DNA of 9,968 nucleotides from NCBI GenBank assembly GCA_005888525.1, contig VBAB01000298.1:1-9968 (forward strand). The letters run 5' to 3'. Shown here in pieces: positions 1 through 6,582 of this stretch; position 1 is the first letter of the stretch, and the number at the start of each line of letters is the position of its first letter. The position numbers were made by a program, and so were the translations under genes. Under the pieces are notes generated by a model. The model was not told the origin of the DNA, did no database searches, and saw only the letters and a program-made list of their open reading frames with translations. Source of the DNA: Alphaproteobacteria bacterium (lineage in GTDB: Bacteria; Pseudomonadota; Alphaproteobacteria; Rhizobiales; Hyphomicrobiaceae).

Positions 1-60
1 GTACAAGATTAGTCTTGCGGTGCCGCTGTCCCAAATCGACTGTTGGAGTGGTTTGCTCGC

Positions 61-90
61 TGTATCCCGGGGACAAGCCCCGGGATGACA
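61..90. repeat. REP-like GC-rich palindrome just 3' of nusB
   Basis: A perfect 9-bp inverted repeat (64-72 with 78-86, ATCCCGGGG / CCCCGGGAT) surrounds a 5-base loop. The stem extends by three more pairs (61-63 with 88-90) around a bulged G at 87. On the minus strand it begins directly after the nusB stop codon. No T-run follows on the minus strand, so it is not a classical intrinsic terminator. It resembles a short dispersed palindrome that I recall as common in alphaproteobacterial genomes. It could protect the 3' end of the rib-nusB mRNA or weakly terminate it. Bases 1-60 hold nothing I can support. Confidence 0.65.
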
Positions 91-585
91 TCAACGCTCG
101 GGCAGCTCGCCGGGCCTGAGCTTGCGCGCAAGGCTGTCGAGCACGCCGTTCACCACGCGGGGCTCGTCGCCCTCGAAGAAGGCGTGCGCGACGTCGATGT
201 ACTCGCTGATGATCACGCGCGGCGGCACGTCGCCGAGCTCGATCAGCTCGAAGGCACCGGCGCGCAGAATGGCGCGCAGGATGGAATCGATGCGGGTCAG
301 CCGCCACCCCTGCGCCAGCTGCTGATCGATCATCGGATCGATCTCGCGCTGACGCCGCACCACGCCCTCGAGCACGCCGGCGAAGTGTTCGGGGTCGGCT
401 TGCGCGCCCGTGCCGGTGCCGTTGTCGGCTTCGCTGCCCAGCCGGTGCGCCTTGAACTGGTCGATGACCGCGGCCAGGTCGGTCTCGGCCAGGTCCATCT
501 GATAGAGCGCCTGCACCGCGGCAAGCCGAGCCTGGCTGCGCGAGAGCCCCTTGTGGTTGCGCGAAGCCTTGCCGGCCGCGCTCAT
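91..585 (-). CDS. nusB: Transcription antitermination factor NusB
   Basis: 164 residues, close to the 140-170 usual for NusB. NusB is an all-helical RNA-binding protein that pairs with NusE (ribosomal protein S10) on boxA RNA and supports antitermination of rRNA operons. The N-terminal helix SRSQARLAAVQALYQMDL (about 15-32), RIDSILRAILRAGAFEL (about 98-114) and the C-terminal block with VIISEYIDVAHAF and VVNGVLDSLAR (about 124-154) are family hallmarks. A low-complexity stretch (about 50-66, Gly/Thr/Ala-rich) is an insertion between helices. I chose the ATG at 585 rather than the upstream one at 636. It overlaps the ribH stop by four bases (ATGA), has a purine-rich GAGGGG upstream, and the extra 17 residues are Arg-rich and not NusB-like. 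It is the last rib-cluster gene seen. In many alphaproteobacteria nusB follows ribH, often with thiL next, but the window ends before that could be seen. Confidence 0.95.
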   Translation of the reverse strand: MSAAGKASRNHKGLSRSQARLAAVQALYQMDLAETDLAAVIDQFKAHRLGSEADNGTGTGAQADPEHFAGVLEGVVRRQREIDPMIDQQLAQGWRLTRIDSILRAILRAGAFELIELGDVPPRVIISEYIDVAHAFFEGDEPRVVNGVLDSLARKLRPGELPER

Positions 586-1109
586 ACCGGCCCCTCGTCG
601 GCGAACACGCGCTCGAGCGCGATCAGGGCGAGGCACGCGCGCACGGCGTCCGCCCCTTTGCCCTTGCGCCCGCCCCGCGCGCGCTCCAGCGCCTGGGCCT
701 CGGTATCGACCGTCAGGATGGCATTCCCGAGCGGGACGGCGTTGGCGACAGCCACCTGCATCAGCCAGTGGTTGGCGTTGTTGCAGACGATGTCGTAGTG
801 CGAGGTCTCGCCGCGGATGACGCAGCCGAGGACGACGCAGCCGTCGAAGCGGGCACTGGCGTCGTCCGAGCCGATCAGGTCCGCCTTCACCGCCTGGGCG
901 AGCGCCTGGGGGATCTCCAGGGCACCCGGCACGACGATGCGCTCGTAGGTGGCGTGGGCGGCGTCGAGCTCGGCGATCGCCCCTGCCGCCAGCTCCGCTG
1001 AGATGGCCTCGTAGTAGGGAGCCTCGATGATCAGGATATGCGCGCCCTGGCTGCCGGGCGTGCCCAGGAGCTCGCTCTCGTCGGCGGATCGCTTTGCCCG
1101 GCCGGCCAT
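582..1109 (-). CDS. ribH: 6,7-dimethyl-8-ribityllumazine synthase
   Basis: 175 residues, slightly longer than typical (about 155-165) through an N-terminal extension of about 20 residues. RibH condenses 5-amino-6-ribitylamino-uracil with 3,4-dihydroxy-2-butanone 4-phosphate (DHBP) to give lumazine, the substrate of RibE, usually in a hollow oligomeric capsid or pentamer in the cytosol. Visible motifs are the strand AHILIIEAPYYEAI (about 23-36, aromatic residue of the pyrimidine pocket), PGALEIP (61-67), GETSHYDIV with the likely general base His104, and ILTVDTEAQALERA with the phosphate-binding Arg (about 131-144). The ATG at 1109 is preferred. Upstream residues in the same frame are ribBX antisense-like and Arg-rich, and this start leaves only 5 bases after the ribBX stop. 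Its stop overlaps the nusB start. The Shine-Dalgarno is weak, so translation probably depends on coupling to ribBX. Some alphaproteobacteria carry two RibH types; which type this is was not resolved. Confidence 0.94.
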   Translation of the reverse strand: MAGRAKRSADESELLGTPGSQGAHILIIEAPYYEAISAELAAGAIAELDAAHATYERIVVPGALEIPQALAQAVKADLIGSDDASARFDGCVVLGCVIRGETSHYDIVCNNANHWLMQVAVANAVPLGNAILTVDTEAQALERARGGRKGKGADAVRACLALIALERVFADEGPV

Positions 1110-1114
1110 GCGCG

Positions 1115-2272
1115 TCAGCTCAGCCGGCGCTGGCCGACGATGCGCAGCCCGAAGGCCTCCAGGCCCACGTAGCGCGACGGCGGAGCATTGGTGAGGAGCA
1201 CCATGTCGCTGATGCCCAGCGTGCGCAGGATTTGCGAGCCGACGCCGATCTCGACCAGGCGCCGCTCGGCCGTAACCTTTCGCTTGGGGCTCTTGCGCTC
1301 GGCGTTCTGCGCCACCCACGCCGACACGGACTTGGGCCGCAAGTCGCGGATCAGCACGATCACGCCCCGGCCCTCCTCGTCGATCATCCGCATGGCCTTC
1401 TCGATGAGCGAATCGCGCGGGCCCTCGGCGCCGACGCCCAACAGGTCGGTCAGCACGTTGACGGCATGCACGCGCACCAGCACGGGACCTGGGGCACCAA
1501 GGTCGCCCTTGACGAAGGCCAGATGCTCGACGGGCTCGGCCGCGGTCTCGAACACGTGCAGCTCGAAGTCGCCGCCATGCGCGCTATGCACCGTCGTCTT
1601 CGCCACCTCCTTGACGATCTTGTCGTGGCGCAGCCGGTAGCCGATCAGGTCCTCGATGGTGCCGATCTTCAGCCCGTGGCGCTGCGCGAAGGCGACGAGG
1701 TCCGGCATGCGCGCCATGGTGCCGTCGTCGTTCATGATCTCGCAGATGACGCCCGCCGGGTAGAGACCGGCGAGACGAGCGAGGTCGACGCTGGCCTCGG
1801 TATGCCCAGCGCGCACCAGCACGCCGCCCTCGCGCGCGATCAGCGGGAAGACGTGGCCCGGCGAGACGATATCGTTGAAATCCTTGGTAGGATCTATTGC
1901 CGTGGCGATGGTGCGGGCGCGGTCGTGGGCGGAGATGCCGGTGGCGATGCCTTCGCGCGCCTCGATGGAGACGGTGAACGCCGTGCGGTTGCGGGCCTCG
2001 TTCTGGCGCGCCATGTACTCGAGCCGCAGCTGCGCCGCGCGCTGGGCCGTCACCGACAGGCAGACCAGACCGCGGCCGTGCTTGGCCATGAAGTTGATAG
2101 CGTCGGGCGTCGCCATCTGCGCGGAAATGACGAGGTCGCCCTCGTTCTCGCGGTCCTCCGCGTCGACCAGGATGACCATCCGCCCGTTGCGCAGGTCCTC
2201 GATGATCTCATCGATCGGCGAAAGGAAACCTTTGCCTTCCGCATATGTGACCGTCTTCAAGCCGTCCTTCAC
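1115..2272 (-). CDS. ribB: DHBP synthase with degenerate GTP cyclohydrolase II domain (RibBX type)
   Basis: 385 residues, two domains. The N-terminal RibB domain (about 15-210) makes 3,4-dihydroxy-2-butanone 4-phosphate from ribulose 5-phosphate. It looks intact: DAEDRENEGDL (37-47, acidic Mg-binding loop), SPGHVFPL with His140, RAGHTEASVDL (154-164) and CEIMNDDG (177-184). The C-terminal domain (about 225-385) aligns with RibA, for example EIGVGSQILRTLGI and YVGLEAFGL near the end. It contains no cysteine at all, whereas GTP cyclohydrolase II needs three zinc-binding cysteines, and the EGRGIGL stretch is replaced by LRPKSVSAW. It therefore should not hydrolyse GTP. This matches the RibBX variant described in proteobacteria, whose X domain has unknown function. 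The start is GTG at 2272, overlapping the ribE stop as GTGA. Annotation pipelines often call this ribBA, which would overstate its function. Confidence 0.92.
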   Translation of the reverse strand: MKDGLKTVTYAEGKGFLSPIDEIIEDLRNGRMVILVDAEDRENEGDLVISAQMATPDAINFMAKHGRGLVCLSVTAQRAAQLRLEYMARQNEARNRTAFTVSIEAREGIATGISAHDRARTIATAIDPTKDFNDIVSPGHVFPLIAREGGVLVRAGHTEASVDLARLAGLYPAGVICEIMNDDGTMARMPDLVAFAQRHGLKIGTIEDLIGYRLRHDKIVKEVAKTTVHSAHGGDFELHVFETAAEPVEHLAFVKGDLGAPGPVLVRVHAVNVLTDLLGVGAEGPRDSLIEKAMRMIDEEGRGVIVLIRDLRPKSVSAWVAQNAERKSPKRKVTAERRLVEIGVGSQILRTLGISDMVLLTNAPPSRYVGLEAFGLRIVGQRRLS

Positions 2273-2862
2273 GTCCTCAGCTCCATGGCGCGCACTACGT
2301 AGCGGGCAAACACGTCGGCTTCCAGGTTCACCCTGTCGCCGGGCTTTTTGGCCCCCAAGGTCGTGTGGGTCAAGGTGTGGGGGACGATATTGATGCCAAA
2401 GCTGTTCTTCTCCACCGCGTTGACGGTGAGCGAGATGCCGTCCAGCGCGACGGAGCCTTTGGGTGCGATGTAGCGCGCCAGCTCGGCCGGCGCCTCGATC
2501 GTCAGGCGCCGCGAATTGCCGTCAGGTTGCATATCGACGATCCGGCCGACGCCGTCGACGTGGCCCGCCACGATATGCCCGCCCAGCTCGTCCCCGGCCC
2601 GGAGCGCGCGCTCCAGGTTGATGCGCTGGCCGGGCTGCCAGGCACCGAGCGTCGTCCGGCTCAGCGTCTCATTGGAGACGTCGACCTTGAGGATGCTGCC
2701 ACTGCCCGCCGCGGCGACCTCGGTGGCCGTCAGGCAGGCGCCGTCGCAGGCGATCGAGGCCCCCACGGCGATGCCGGTCGCCGGATAGCTGCAGCGGATC
2801 GCGAAGCGCCCCTCCCGGCACGTCACGAGCTCGCCGATATCGGTGATGATGCCGGTGAACAT
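2269..2862 (-). CDS. ribE: Riboflavin synthase, alpha chain type
   Basis: 197 residues, normal length. The enzyme dismutates two 6,7-dimethyl-8-ribityllumazine molecules into riboflavin and a recycled pyrimidine, working as a cytosolic trimer. Two tandem lumazine-binding barrels are visible. The first opens with MFTGII and carries IACDGACLTATEV (about 37-49). The second carries GGHIVAGHVDG (94-104), SVALDGISLTVN (137-148) and PHTLTHTTLG (161-170). The start is fixed by the invariant N-terminal MFTGI. The stop overlaps the GTG of ribBX, so the two are probably translationally coupled. The 164-bp gap upstream, separating it from the thioesterase gene, is mostly a palindromic repeat. No FMN riboswitch is recognisable there. 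The name ribE is used here in the E. coli sense (riboflavin synthase); some genera use ribC. Confidence 0.95.
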   Translation of the reverse strand: MFTGIITDIGELVTCREGRFAIRCSYPATGIAVGASIACDGACLTATEVAAAGSGSILKVDVSNETLSRTTLGAWQPGQRINLERALRAGDELGGHIVAGHVDGVGRIVDMQPDGNSRRLTIEAPAELARYIAPKGSVALDGISLTVNAVEKNSFGINIVPHTLTHTTLGAKKPGDRVNLEADVFARYVVRAMELRT

Positions 2863-2896
2863 GGGCGAAGCGTATCACGCCGGCGCGCGCGGGTCT

Positions 2897-3015
2897 CCCT
2901 CTCCCCGCTCTTCCGCGGGGAGAGGGTCGGGGTGAGGGGCAGACGCTTGCTCCGGCGCTCGCAGCTGCCCCTCACCCTGACCCTCTCCCCATTCTGAAGA
3001 AGAATGGGGAGAGGG
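2897..3015. repeat. Compound REP/BIME-like palindromic repeat, copy 1
   Basis: Three nested inverted repeats are visible. Hairpin A is a perfect 12-bp stem (2897-2908 with 2915-2926, arm CCCTCTCCCCGC, 6-base loop). Hairpin B is a perfect 15-bp stem (2981-2995 with 3001-3015, loop GAAGA). A long central inverted repeat pairs 2917-2942 with 2965-2990, with one mismatch in 26. The arms share GGGGAGAGGGTC. A second copy lies at 5171-5288 in the same orientation. It sits between the thioesterase and ribE within the operon. It could attenuate or stabilise the mRNA, but no T-run marks it as an intrinsic terminator. The similar spacing, the shared loop GAAGA and the conserved core GCTTGC-CCGGCG show that both copies are the same mobile or dispersed element. 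No transposase or REP-associated tyrosine transposase is in the window. Confidence 0.85.
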
Positions 3016-3026
3016 AACTCCTCGCA

Positions 3027-3473
3027 TCAGCGCAGATACCCGGCGTGGTCGGTGGTCTTGCCGGCGGCGCCGGCCTCCAGCGCGGCGCGCATCTCGGGCG
3101 CAATCTCCCGCTTCTTCCAGGTCTGGGCATCGACGTGCACATAGATTGTCTCGATCGTCGCCAGCACGTCTGCTTCCCCCGCCCGCCGCAGCTCGCAGCT
3201 CAGCGTAAACGAGGTGGTGCCGAGCCGGCTCGCCCGGATCGAGACCTCGATCACATCGTCGAAGCGGGCCGGCGCCTTCCATTCGACGACCTGGCGCACG
3301 GTCTGCATCTCGAAGGTGCCGTCGAAGGCGTCCTGGGGCCGCGGCAGCGCCGCGCGCATGAACTCGAAGCAGGCGAGGTCCGCGTAGTCGCCATAGCGCG
3401 CGTTGAACACCACATGCTGGGGATCGCACTCCTGATAGCGCACGCGCAGGTAATAGCGGAACGGCGTGGTCAT
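3027..3473 (-). CDS. YbgC-like acyl-CoA thioesterase (4HBT hotdog fold)
   Basis: 148 residues, the usual size for a single hotdog domain. The N-terminal motif YLRVRYQECDPQHVVFNARY (about 8-27) matches the 4-hydroxybenzoyl-CoA thioesterase/YbgC signature: strand, catalytic Asp17, then a helix starting VVFNARYGDYAD. Later come FEMQTVRQVVEWKAPARFDD (about 54-73) and IETIYVHVDAQTWKKREI (about 107-124), typical of the long strands of this fold. Members hydrolyse acyl-CoA or acyl-ACP thioesters; the substrate cannot be read from sequence. The ATG at 3473 overlaps the ribD stop by four bases (ATGA) and has only a weak Shine-Dalgarno, so it is probably coupled to ribD translation. No role in riboflavin synthesis is known to me for this family. 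The missing pyrimidine phosphatase of the pathway belongs to other folds (HAD). The location may simply be shared transcription. Confidence 0.88.
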   Translation of the reverse strand: MTTPFRYYLRVRYQECDPQHVVFNARYGDYADLACFEFMRAALPRPQDAFDGTFEMQTVRQVVEWKAPARFDDVIEVSIRASRLGTTSFTLSCELRRAGEADVLATIETIYVHVDAQTWKKREIAPEMRAALEAGAAGKTTDHAGYLR

Positions 3474-4615
3474 GGGGTCGGCTCGCTGGCAAAGCGGCCC
3501 GTGCGGCGGTGCACCGAGAGCCGGTCGGCGCCGATGCCGCGCTCCTCGACCGTCTGCCAGCGCTCGCTGCGGGCTAGAAATTCCAGGCCGTGATCGCCGA
3601 CCGGCATGCGGCCCTTGGAACCCAGCGTCTCGGTGCCGTGCCCGATCACCACCTCGTCGACGAGATCCGCCGCCAGGAAGGCCCCGGCAATGGTCGGCCC
3701 GCCCTCGACCAGCACCCGCGTGACGCCTTCCGCGGCCAGGCTCTCCAGCGCGACTGAGAGGTTCAGGCGGCCGTCGGGCCCGGCCGGCATCCTGCGCACC
3801 TCCACGCCCCTGGGATAGGGCGGCGGCGTGCTCCTGGTGTCGCCGAAGATCGTCACCGGCACGCGCTCGGCGGTCTGAAGCATCTTGGCGGTGGGCGAGG
3901 TGCGGAACTTGGCGTCGAGAATGATTCGCCTGGGCGAGCGGCCTTCCAGGCCGGGCAGGCGGCAGGTCAGCTCGGGATTGTCGTCGGCCACGGTCTTGCG
4001 GCCGACCAGAATGGCATCGGCGCGCGCGCGCAGGACGTGCGCGAACTGGCGGGCTTCCGGTCCCGTCACCCAGCGTGGGGCGCCGTCACCCGGCGCGATC
4101 AAGCCGTCGGCGGAGACCGCGATCTTCAACTGCACGAAGGGCCGGTCCCTGGTCATGCGCAGGATATGGCCGGCAGCCATCCAGCGCGCCTCCTCGGCGC
4201 AGAGCCCGAGATCGACGACAACGCCGGCATCGCGCAGCACGGCGAGGCCACGGCCGGCAATTTCCGGGTTGGGGTCCTCGATGGCGCACACCACGCGCCG
4301 CATGCCGGCGGCGACGATGGCGTTGGCACAGGGCGGGGTGCGGCCGTGATGGGAGCAGGGCTCGAGGCTGACGTACATGGTCAGGCCCCGCGCCCGCGCA
4401 CCAGCCAGGTCCAGCGCGTACCCCTCCGCGTGCGGCCGGCCACCCGGCTGTGTCCAGCCACGGGTGATTATTTCACCCGTCGTCTCGTCGGCGATGATGG
4501 CGCCCACGGCCGGGTTGGGCGCGGTGCGGCCGAGCATGCGATGCGCCATGCGCAGCGCCAGCTCCATGAGGCGGCGATCCAGGTCAACGGTGGAGGTACT
4601 CGGCGAACGGGCCAT
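3470..4615 (-). CDS. ribD: Bifunctional riboflavin deaminase-reductase RibD
   Basis: 381 residues, normal for the two-domain enzyme. The N-terminal deaminase (about 14-150) removes the amino group from 2,5-diamino-6-ribosylamino-pyrimidinone 5'-phosphate. Its zinc and catalytic residues are all present: APNPAVGA (32-39), PHAEGYAL with His62 and Glu64, and PCSHHGRTPPC (86-96) with Cys87 and Cys96. The C-terminal NADPH-dependent reductase (about 158-370) then reduces the ribosyl chain: VQLKIAVSADG (161-171), VGRKTVADDNPELTCR (204-219) and VLVEGGPTIAGAF (301-313). The start at 4615 lies 11 bases past the nrdR stop. The Shine-Dalgarno is poor, suggesting it depends on upstream translation of nrdR. 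Its stop overlaps the thioesterase start. nrdR-ribD adjacency is a conserved arrangement in many bacteria. Confidence 0.96.
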   Translation of the reverse strand: MARSPSTSTVDLDRRLMELALRMAHRMLGRTAPNPAVGAIIADETTGEIITRGWTQPGGRPHAEGYALDLAGARARGLTMYVSLEPCSHHGRTPPCANAIVAAGMRRVVCAIEDPNPEIAGRGLAVLRDAGVVVDLGLCAEEARWMAAGHILRMTRDRPFVQLKIAVSADGLIAPGDGAPRWVTGPEARQFAHVLRARADAILVGRKTVADDNPELTCRLPGLEGRSPRRIILDAKFRTSPTAKMLQTAERVPVTIFGDTRSTPPPYPRGVEVRRMPAGPDGRLNLSVALESLAAEGVTRVLVEGGPTIAGAFLAADLVDEVVIGHGTETLGSKGRMPVGDHGLEFLARSERWQTVEERGIGADRLSVHRRTGRFASEPTP

Positions 4616-4626
4616 CCAGCATCACA

Positions 4627-5151
4627 CTAGTGCTTCCTGTCGACCGCCTCGACGGCGAGCGGCTTGGGCGTGGCGCTGCCGGTCTCATCGTCGGCCTTGT
4701 CGCGCTCGGCGATCTCACCCAGCACCTCGTGAAAGTCGGCGGCCTCGCGAAAGTCGCGATAGACCGAGGCAAAGCGCACGTAGGCCACGGGATCGAGTCC
4801 CTTCAGCGCCTCCATGATGAGCTCGCCGATCACCGAGGACGGCATCTCCTGCTCGCCCATGCTTTCGAGCTGACGCACGATGCCCGACACCATGCGATCG
4901 ATGCGCTCGGACTGGATGGGGCGCTTGCGCAACGCGATCTCCACGGAGCGGGAGAGCTTCTCGCGGTCGAACGGCACGCGCCGGCCCGAGCGCTTGATGA
5001 CAGTGATCTCGCGCAGCTGCACCCGCTCGAAGGTGGTGAAGCGGCCGCCGCAGTCCTCGCAGTTGCGGCGGCGGCGGATGGACTGGTTCTCCTCGGTCGG
5101 ACGGCTGTCCTTGACCTGGGTGTTCTCGCAGCCGCAGTAGGGGCAGCGCAT
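4627..5151 (-). CDS. nrdR: Transcriptional repressor NrdR
   Basis: 174 residues; the family is about 150-160, and the excess is a charged C-terminal tail (about 150-174). NrdR represses ribonucleotide reductase genes by binding tandem NrdR boxes, with its oligomeric state set by ATP/dATP. The zinc ribbon is complete: MRCPYCGCEN gives Cys3 and Cys6, and NCEDCGGRFTTFER gives Cys31 and Cys34. It is followed by the ATP-cone domain (about 49-139): VIKRSGRRVPFDREKLSRSV, then GLDPVAYVRFASVYRDF near 118-134. The start ATG at 5151 gives the invariant MRCP N-terminus and has a good Shine-Dalgarno, AGGAG at 5158-5162, six bases away. It is the first intact gene of the rib run. The repeat at 5171-5288 separates it from glyA. 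I saw no NrdR box in the window; its targets are presumably nrd genes elsewhere. Confidence 0.96.
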   Translation of the reverse strand: MRCPYCGCENTQVKDSRPTEENQSIRRRRNCEDCGGRFTTFERVQLREITVIKRSGRRVPFDREKLSRSVEIALRKRPIQSERIDRMVSGIVRQLESMGEQEMPSSVIGELIMEALKGLDPVAYVRFASVYRDFREAADFHEVLGEIAERDKADDETGSATPKPLAVEAVDRKH

Positions 5152-5170
5152 GTGGTGCTCCTGGCCTTCT

Positions 5171-5288
5171 CCCTCTCCCCGTTTTTCACGGGGAGAGGGT
5201 CGGGGTGAGGGGCAGAAGCTTGCGCCGGCGTCTCTGACTACCCCTCACCCTGACCCTCTCCCTATGCCGAAGAGGCATGGGGAGAGGG
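5171..5288. repeat. Compound REP/BIME-like palindromic repeat, copy 2
   Basis: The layout is the same as the copy at 2897-3015. Hairpin A is a 12-bp stem (5171-5182 with 5188-5199, loop TTTTC). The core that follows reads GAGGGTCGGGGTGAGGGG, and its counterpart CCCCTCACCCTGACCCTCTC lies at 5241-5260. Hairpin B is 5254-5268 with 5274-5288, 15 bp with one mismatch and the same loop GAAGA. It fills most of the space between the glyA stop and nrdR. Read on the minus strand it lies immediately after the glyA stop, so it could shape the 3' end of the glyA message. It lacks a terminator T-run. Loop and stem differences from copy 1 (some compensated on both stem sides, e.g. ATTCT/AGAAT versus ATGCC/GGCAT) suggest the stem is maintained while the sequence drifts. 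Confidence 0.85.
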
Positions 5289-5294
5289 AATCAC

Positions 5295-6582
5295 TCAAGC
5301 ATATATAGGAAAGCGCCGGGTGAGGGCGATTGCCTCGGCCTTCACCTTCGCTTCGACCTTGGCATTACCGGCCTCGCCATTGGCGGAGAGACCGTCGAGC
5401 ACCTCGGCCATGAGGCGGCCGACATGCCGGAACTCGGCGATGCCGAAGCCGCGCGTGGTGCCGGCTGGCGAGCCGATCCGGATCCCCGATGTGACGGTCG
5501 GCTTCTCGGGGTCGAACGGCACGCCGTTCTTGTTGGTGGTGATGTGGGCGCGGCCGAGCGCCTTCTCCGCGACATTGCCCGTCAGCTTCTAGGAGCAGGT
5601 GCGTATCCGTGCCGCCCGCCACCAGATCGTAGCCCGCCGCGCTCAGCACCTCGCCCATGGCCTTCGCGTTCTCAACCACGGCGCGCACATACGCCCGGAA
5701 CTCGGGCTGCAGTGCCTCACGCAATGCCACCGCTTTGGCGGCGATGATGTGCATCAGCGGTCCGCCCTGCATGCCCGGGAACACCGCCGAATTGATCTTC
5801 TTTGCCAGCTCCTCCTCGTTGGTGAGGATCATGGCGCCGCGGGGCCCGCGCAGCGTCTTGTGCGTCGTGGTGGTGACGACGTGGGCATGCGGAAACGGGC
5901 TCGGGTGCGCGCCACCGGCGACGAGGCCGGCAAAGTGCGCCATGTCGACCATCAGATAGGCGCCGACCTCGTCGGCGACGTCGCGGAACGCGGCGAAGTC
6001 GATGGTGCGCGGGTAGGCGCTGCCGCCAGCGACGATGACCTTCGGCTTGTACTGCCGCGCGAGGCTCCCCACCTCGTCCATGTCGATGCGGTGGTCTTGC
6101 CGGCGCACACCGTAAGGCACGACCTTGAACCACTTGCCGGACAAGTTGACCGGCGATCCGTGCGTCAGGTGGCCGCCGGCCGCCAGGCTGAGCCCCATGA
6201 AGGTGTCGCCGGGCTTCATCAGCGCCATGAACGCCGCCTGGTTGGCGGTGCTGCCCGAGTGGGGCTGCACGTTGGCGAAGCGGCACTTGAAGAGCTTCTT
6301 GGCGCGCTCGATCGCCAGCGTCTCGGCCTCGTCGACGTACTGGCAGCCGCCGTAGTAGCGGTTGCCGGGGTAGCCTTCCGCGTATTTGTTGGTGAGCACG
6401 CTGCCGGCCGCCTCCAGCACCGCGCGCGAAACCATGTTCTCGGACGCGATCAGCTCGATCTCGTCCTGCTGCCGTCTCAGCTCGCGGTCGACCATGCCGG
6501 CGAGCTCGGGATCGCTTTCGGCCAGGGGTGCCGAGAAGAAGCTCGAATGCGGCGCCTGCTGGCGCCCCGCGGCAGTGGGCAT
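5295..6582 (-). pseudogene. glyA: Serine hydroxymethyltransferase, frameshifted (possible pseudogene or sequence error)
   Basis: PLP enzyme that interconverts serine and glycine with tetrahydrofolate, the main cytosolic source of one-carbon units. The N-terminal two thirds (6582 to about 5593, 330 codons) are intact: LIASENMVS, TNKYAEGYPGNRYYGG, HSGSTANQAAF, VDMAHFAGLVAGG and TTTTHKTLRGPRG with the PLP lysine (about residue 242). After GGTDTHLL the frame breaks at 5589-5592. The C-terminal third continues in another frame from 5588: KLTGNVAEKALGRAHITTNK, then VPFDPEKPTVTSG and TTRGFGIAEFRHVGRLM, ending at 5295. The family normally has about seven residues (L-V-D-L and neighbours) between HLL and KLTG. 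Only four bases remain, consistent with loss of about 17 bases. Without it the protein would be about 433 residues, normal length. Start ATG at 6582 (GTG at 6591 also possible); neither has a clear Shine-Dalgarno. Confidence 0.88.

Noticed and set aside
43..798. 251-codon plus-strand frame at the left end
   Set aside because: It lies opposite nusB and ribH, and its composition is that of an antisense frame.
1094..2302. 402-codon plus-strand open frame opposite ribBX
   Set aside because: It is antisense to a gene with complete RibB motifs. Its translation is His/Asp/Arg-rich low-complexity sequence typical of a mirrored GC-rich gene, with no domain.
2863..3026. Possible FMN riboswitch before ribE (GGGTGAGGGGCAG resembles part of an RFN element)
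   Set aside because: The rest of the RFN consensus (the ATTCCC and ACCGGCGGT-type blocks) is absent, and the same sequence recurs at 5171-5288 before nrdR, showing it is a dispersed palindrome.
3470..3723. Short plus-strand open frames opposite ribD
   Set aside because: Arg/Pro-rich shadows without a Shine-Dalgarno or any recognisable motif.
5171..5199. Hairpin with a T-rich loop as an intrinsic terminator for glyA or nrdR
   Set aside because: The T-run is in the loop, not after the stem, and the structure is repeated at 2897-3015 as part of a larger palindromic element.
5295..5522. Separate small protein of 75 residues starting MPFDPEKPT
   Set aside because: It is the C-terminal part of SHMT in the shifted frame; homology extends upstream to 5588 without a start, so it is a glyA fragment.
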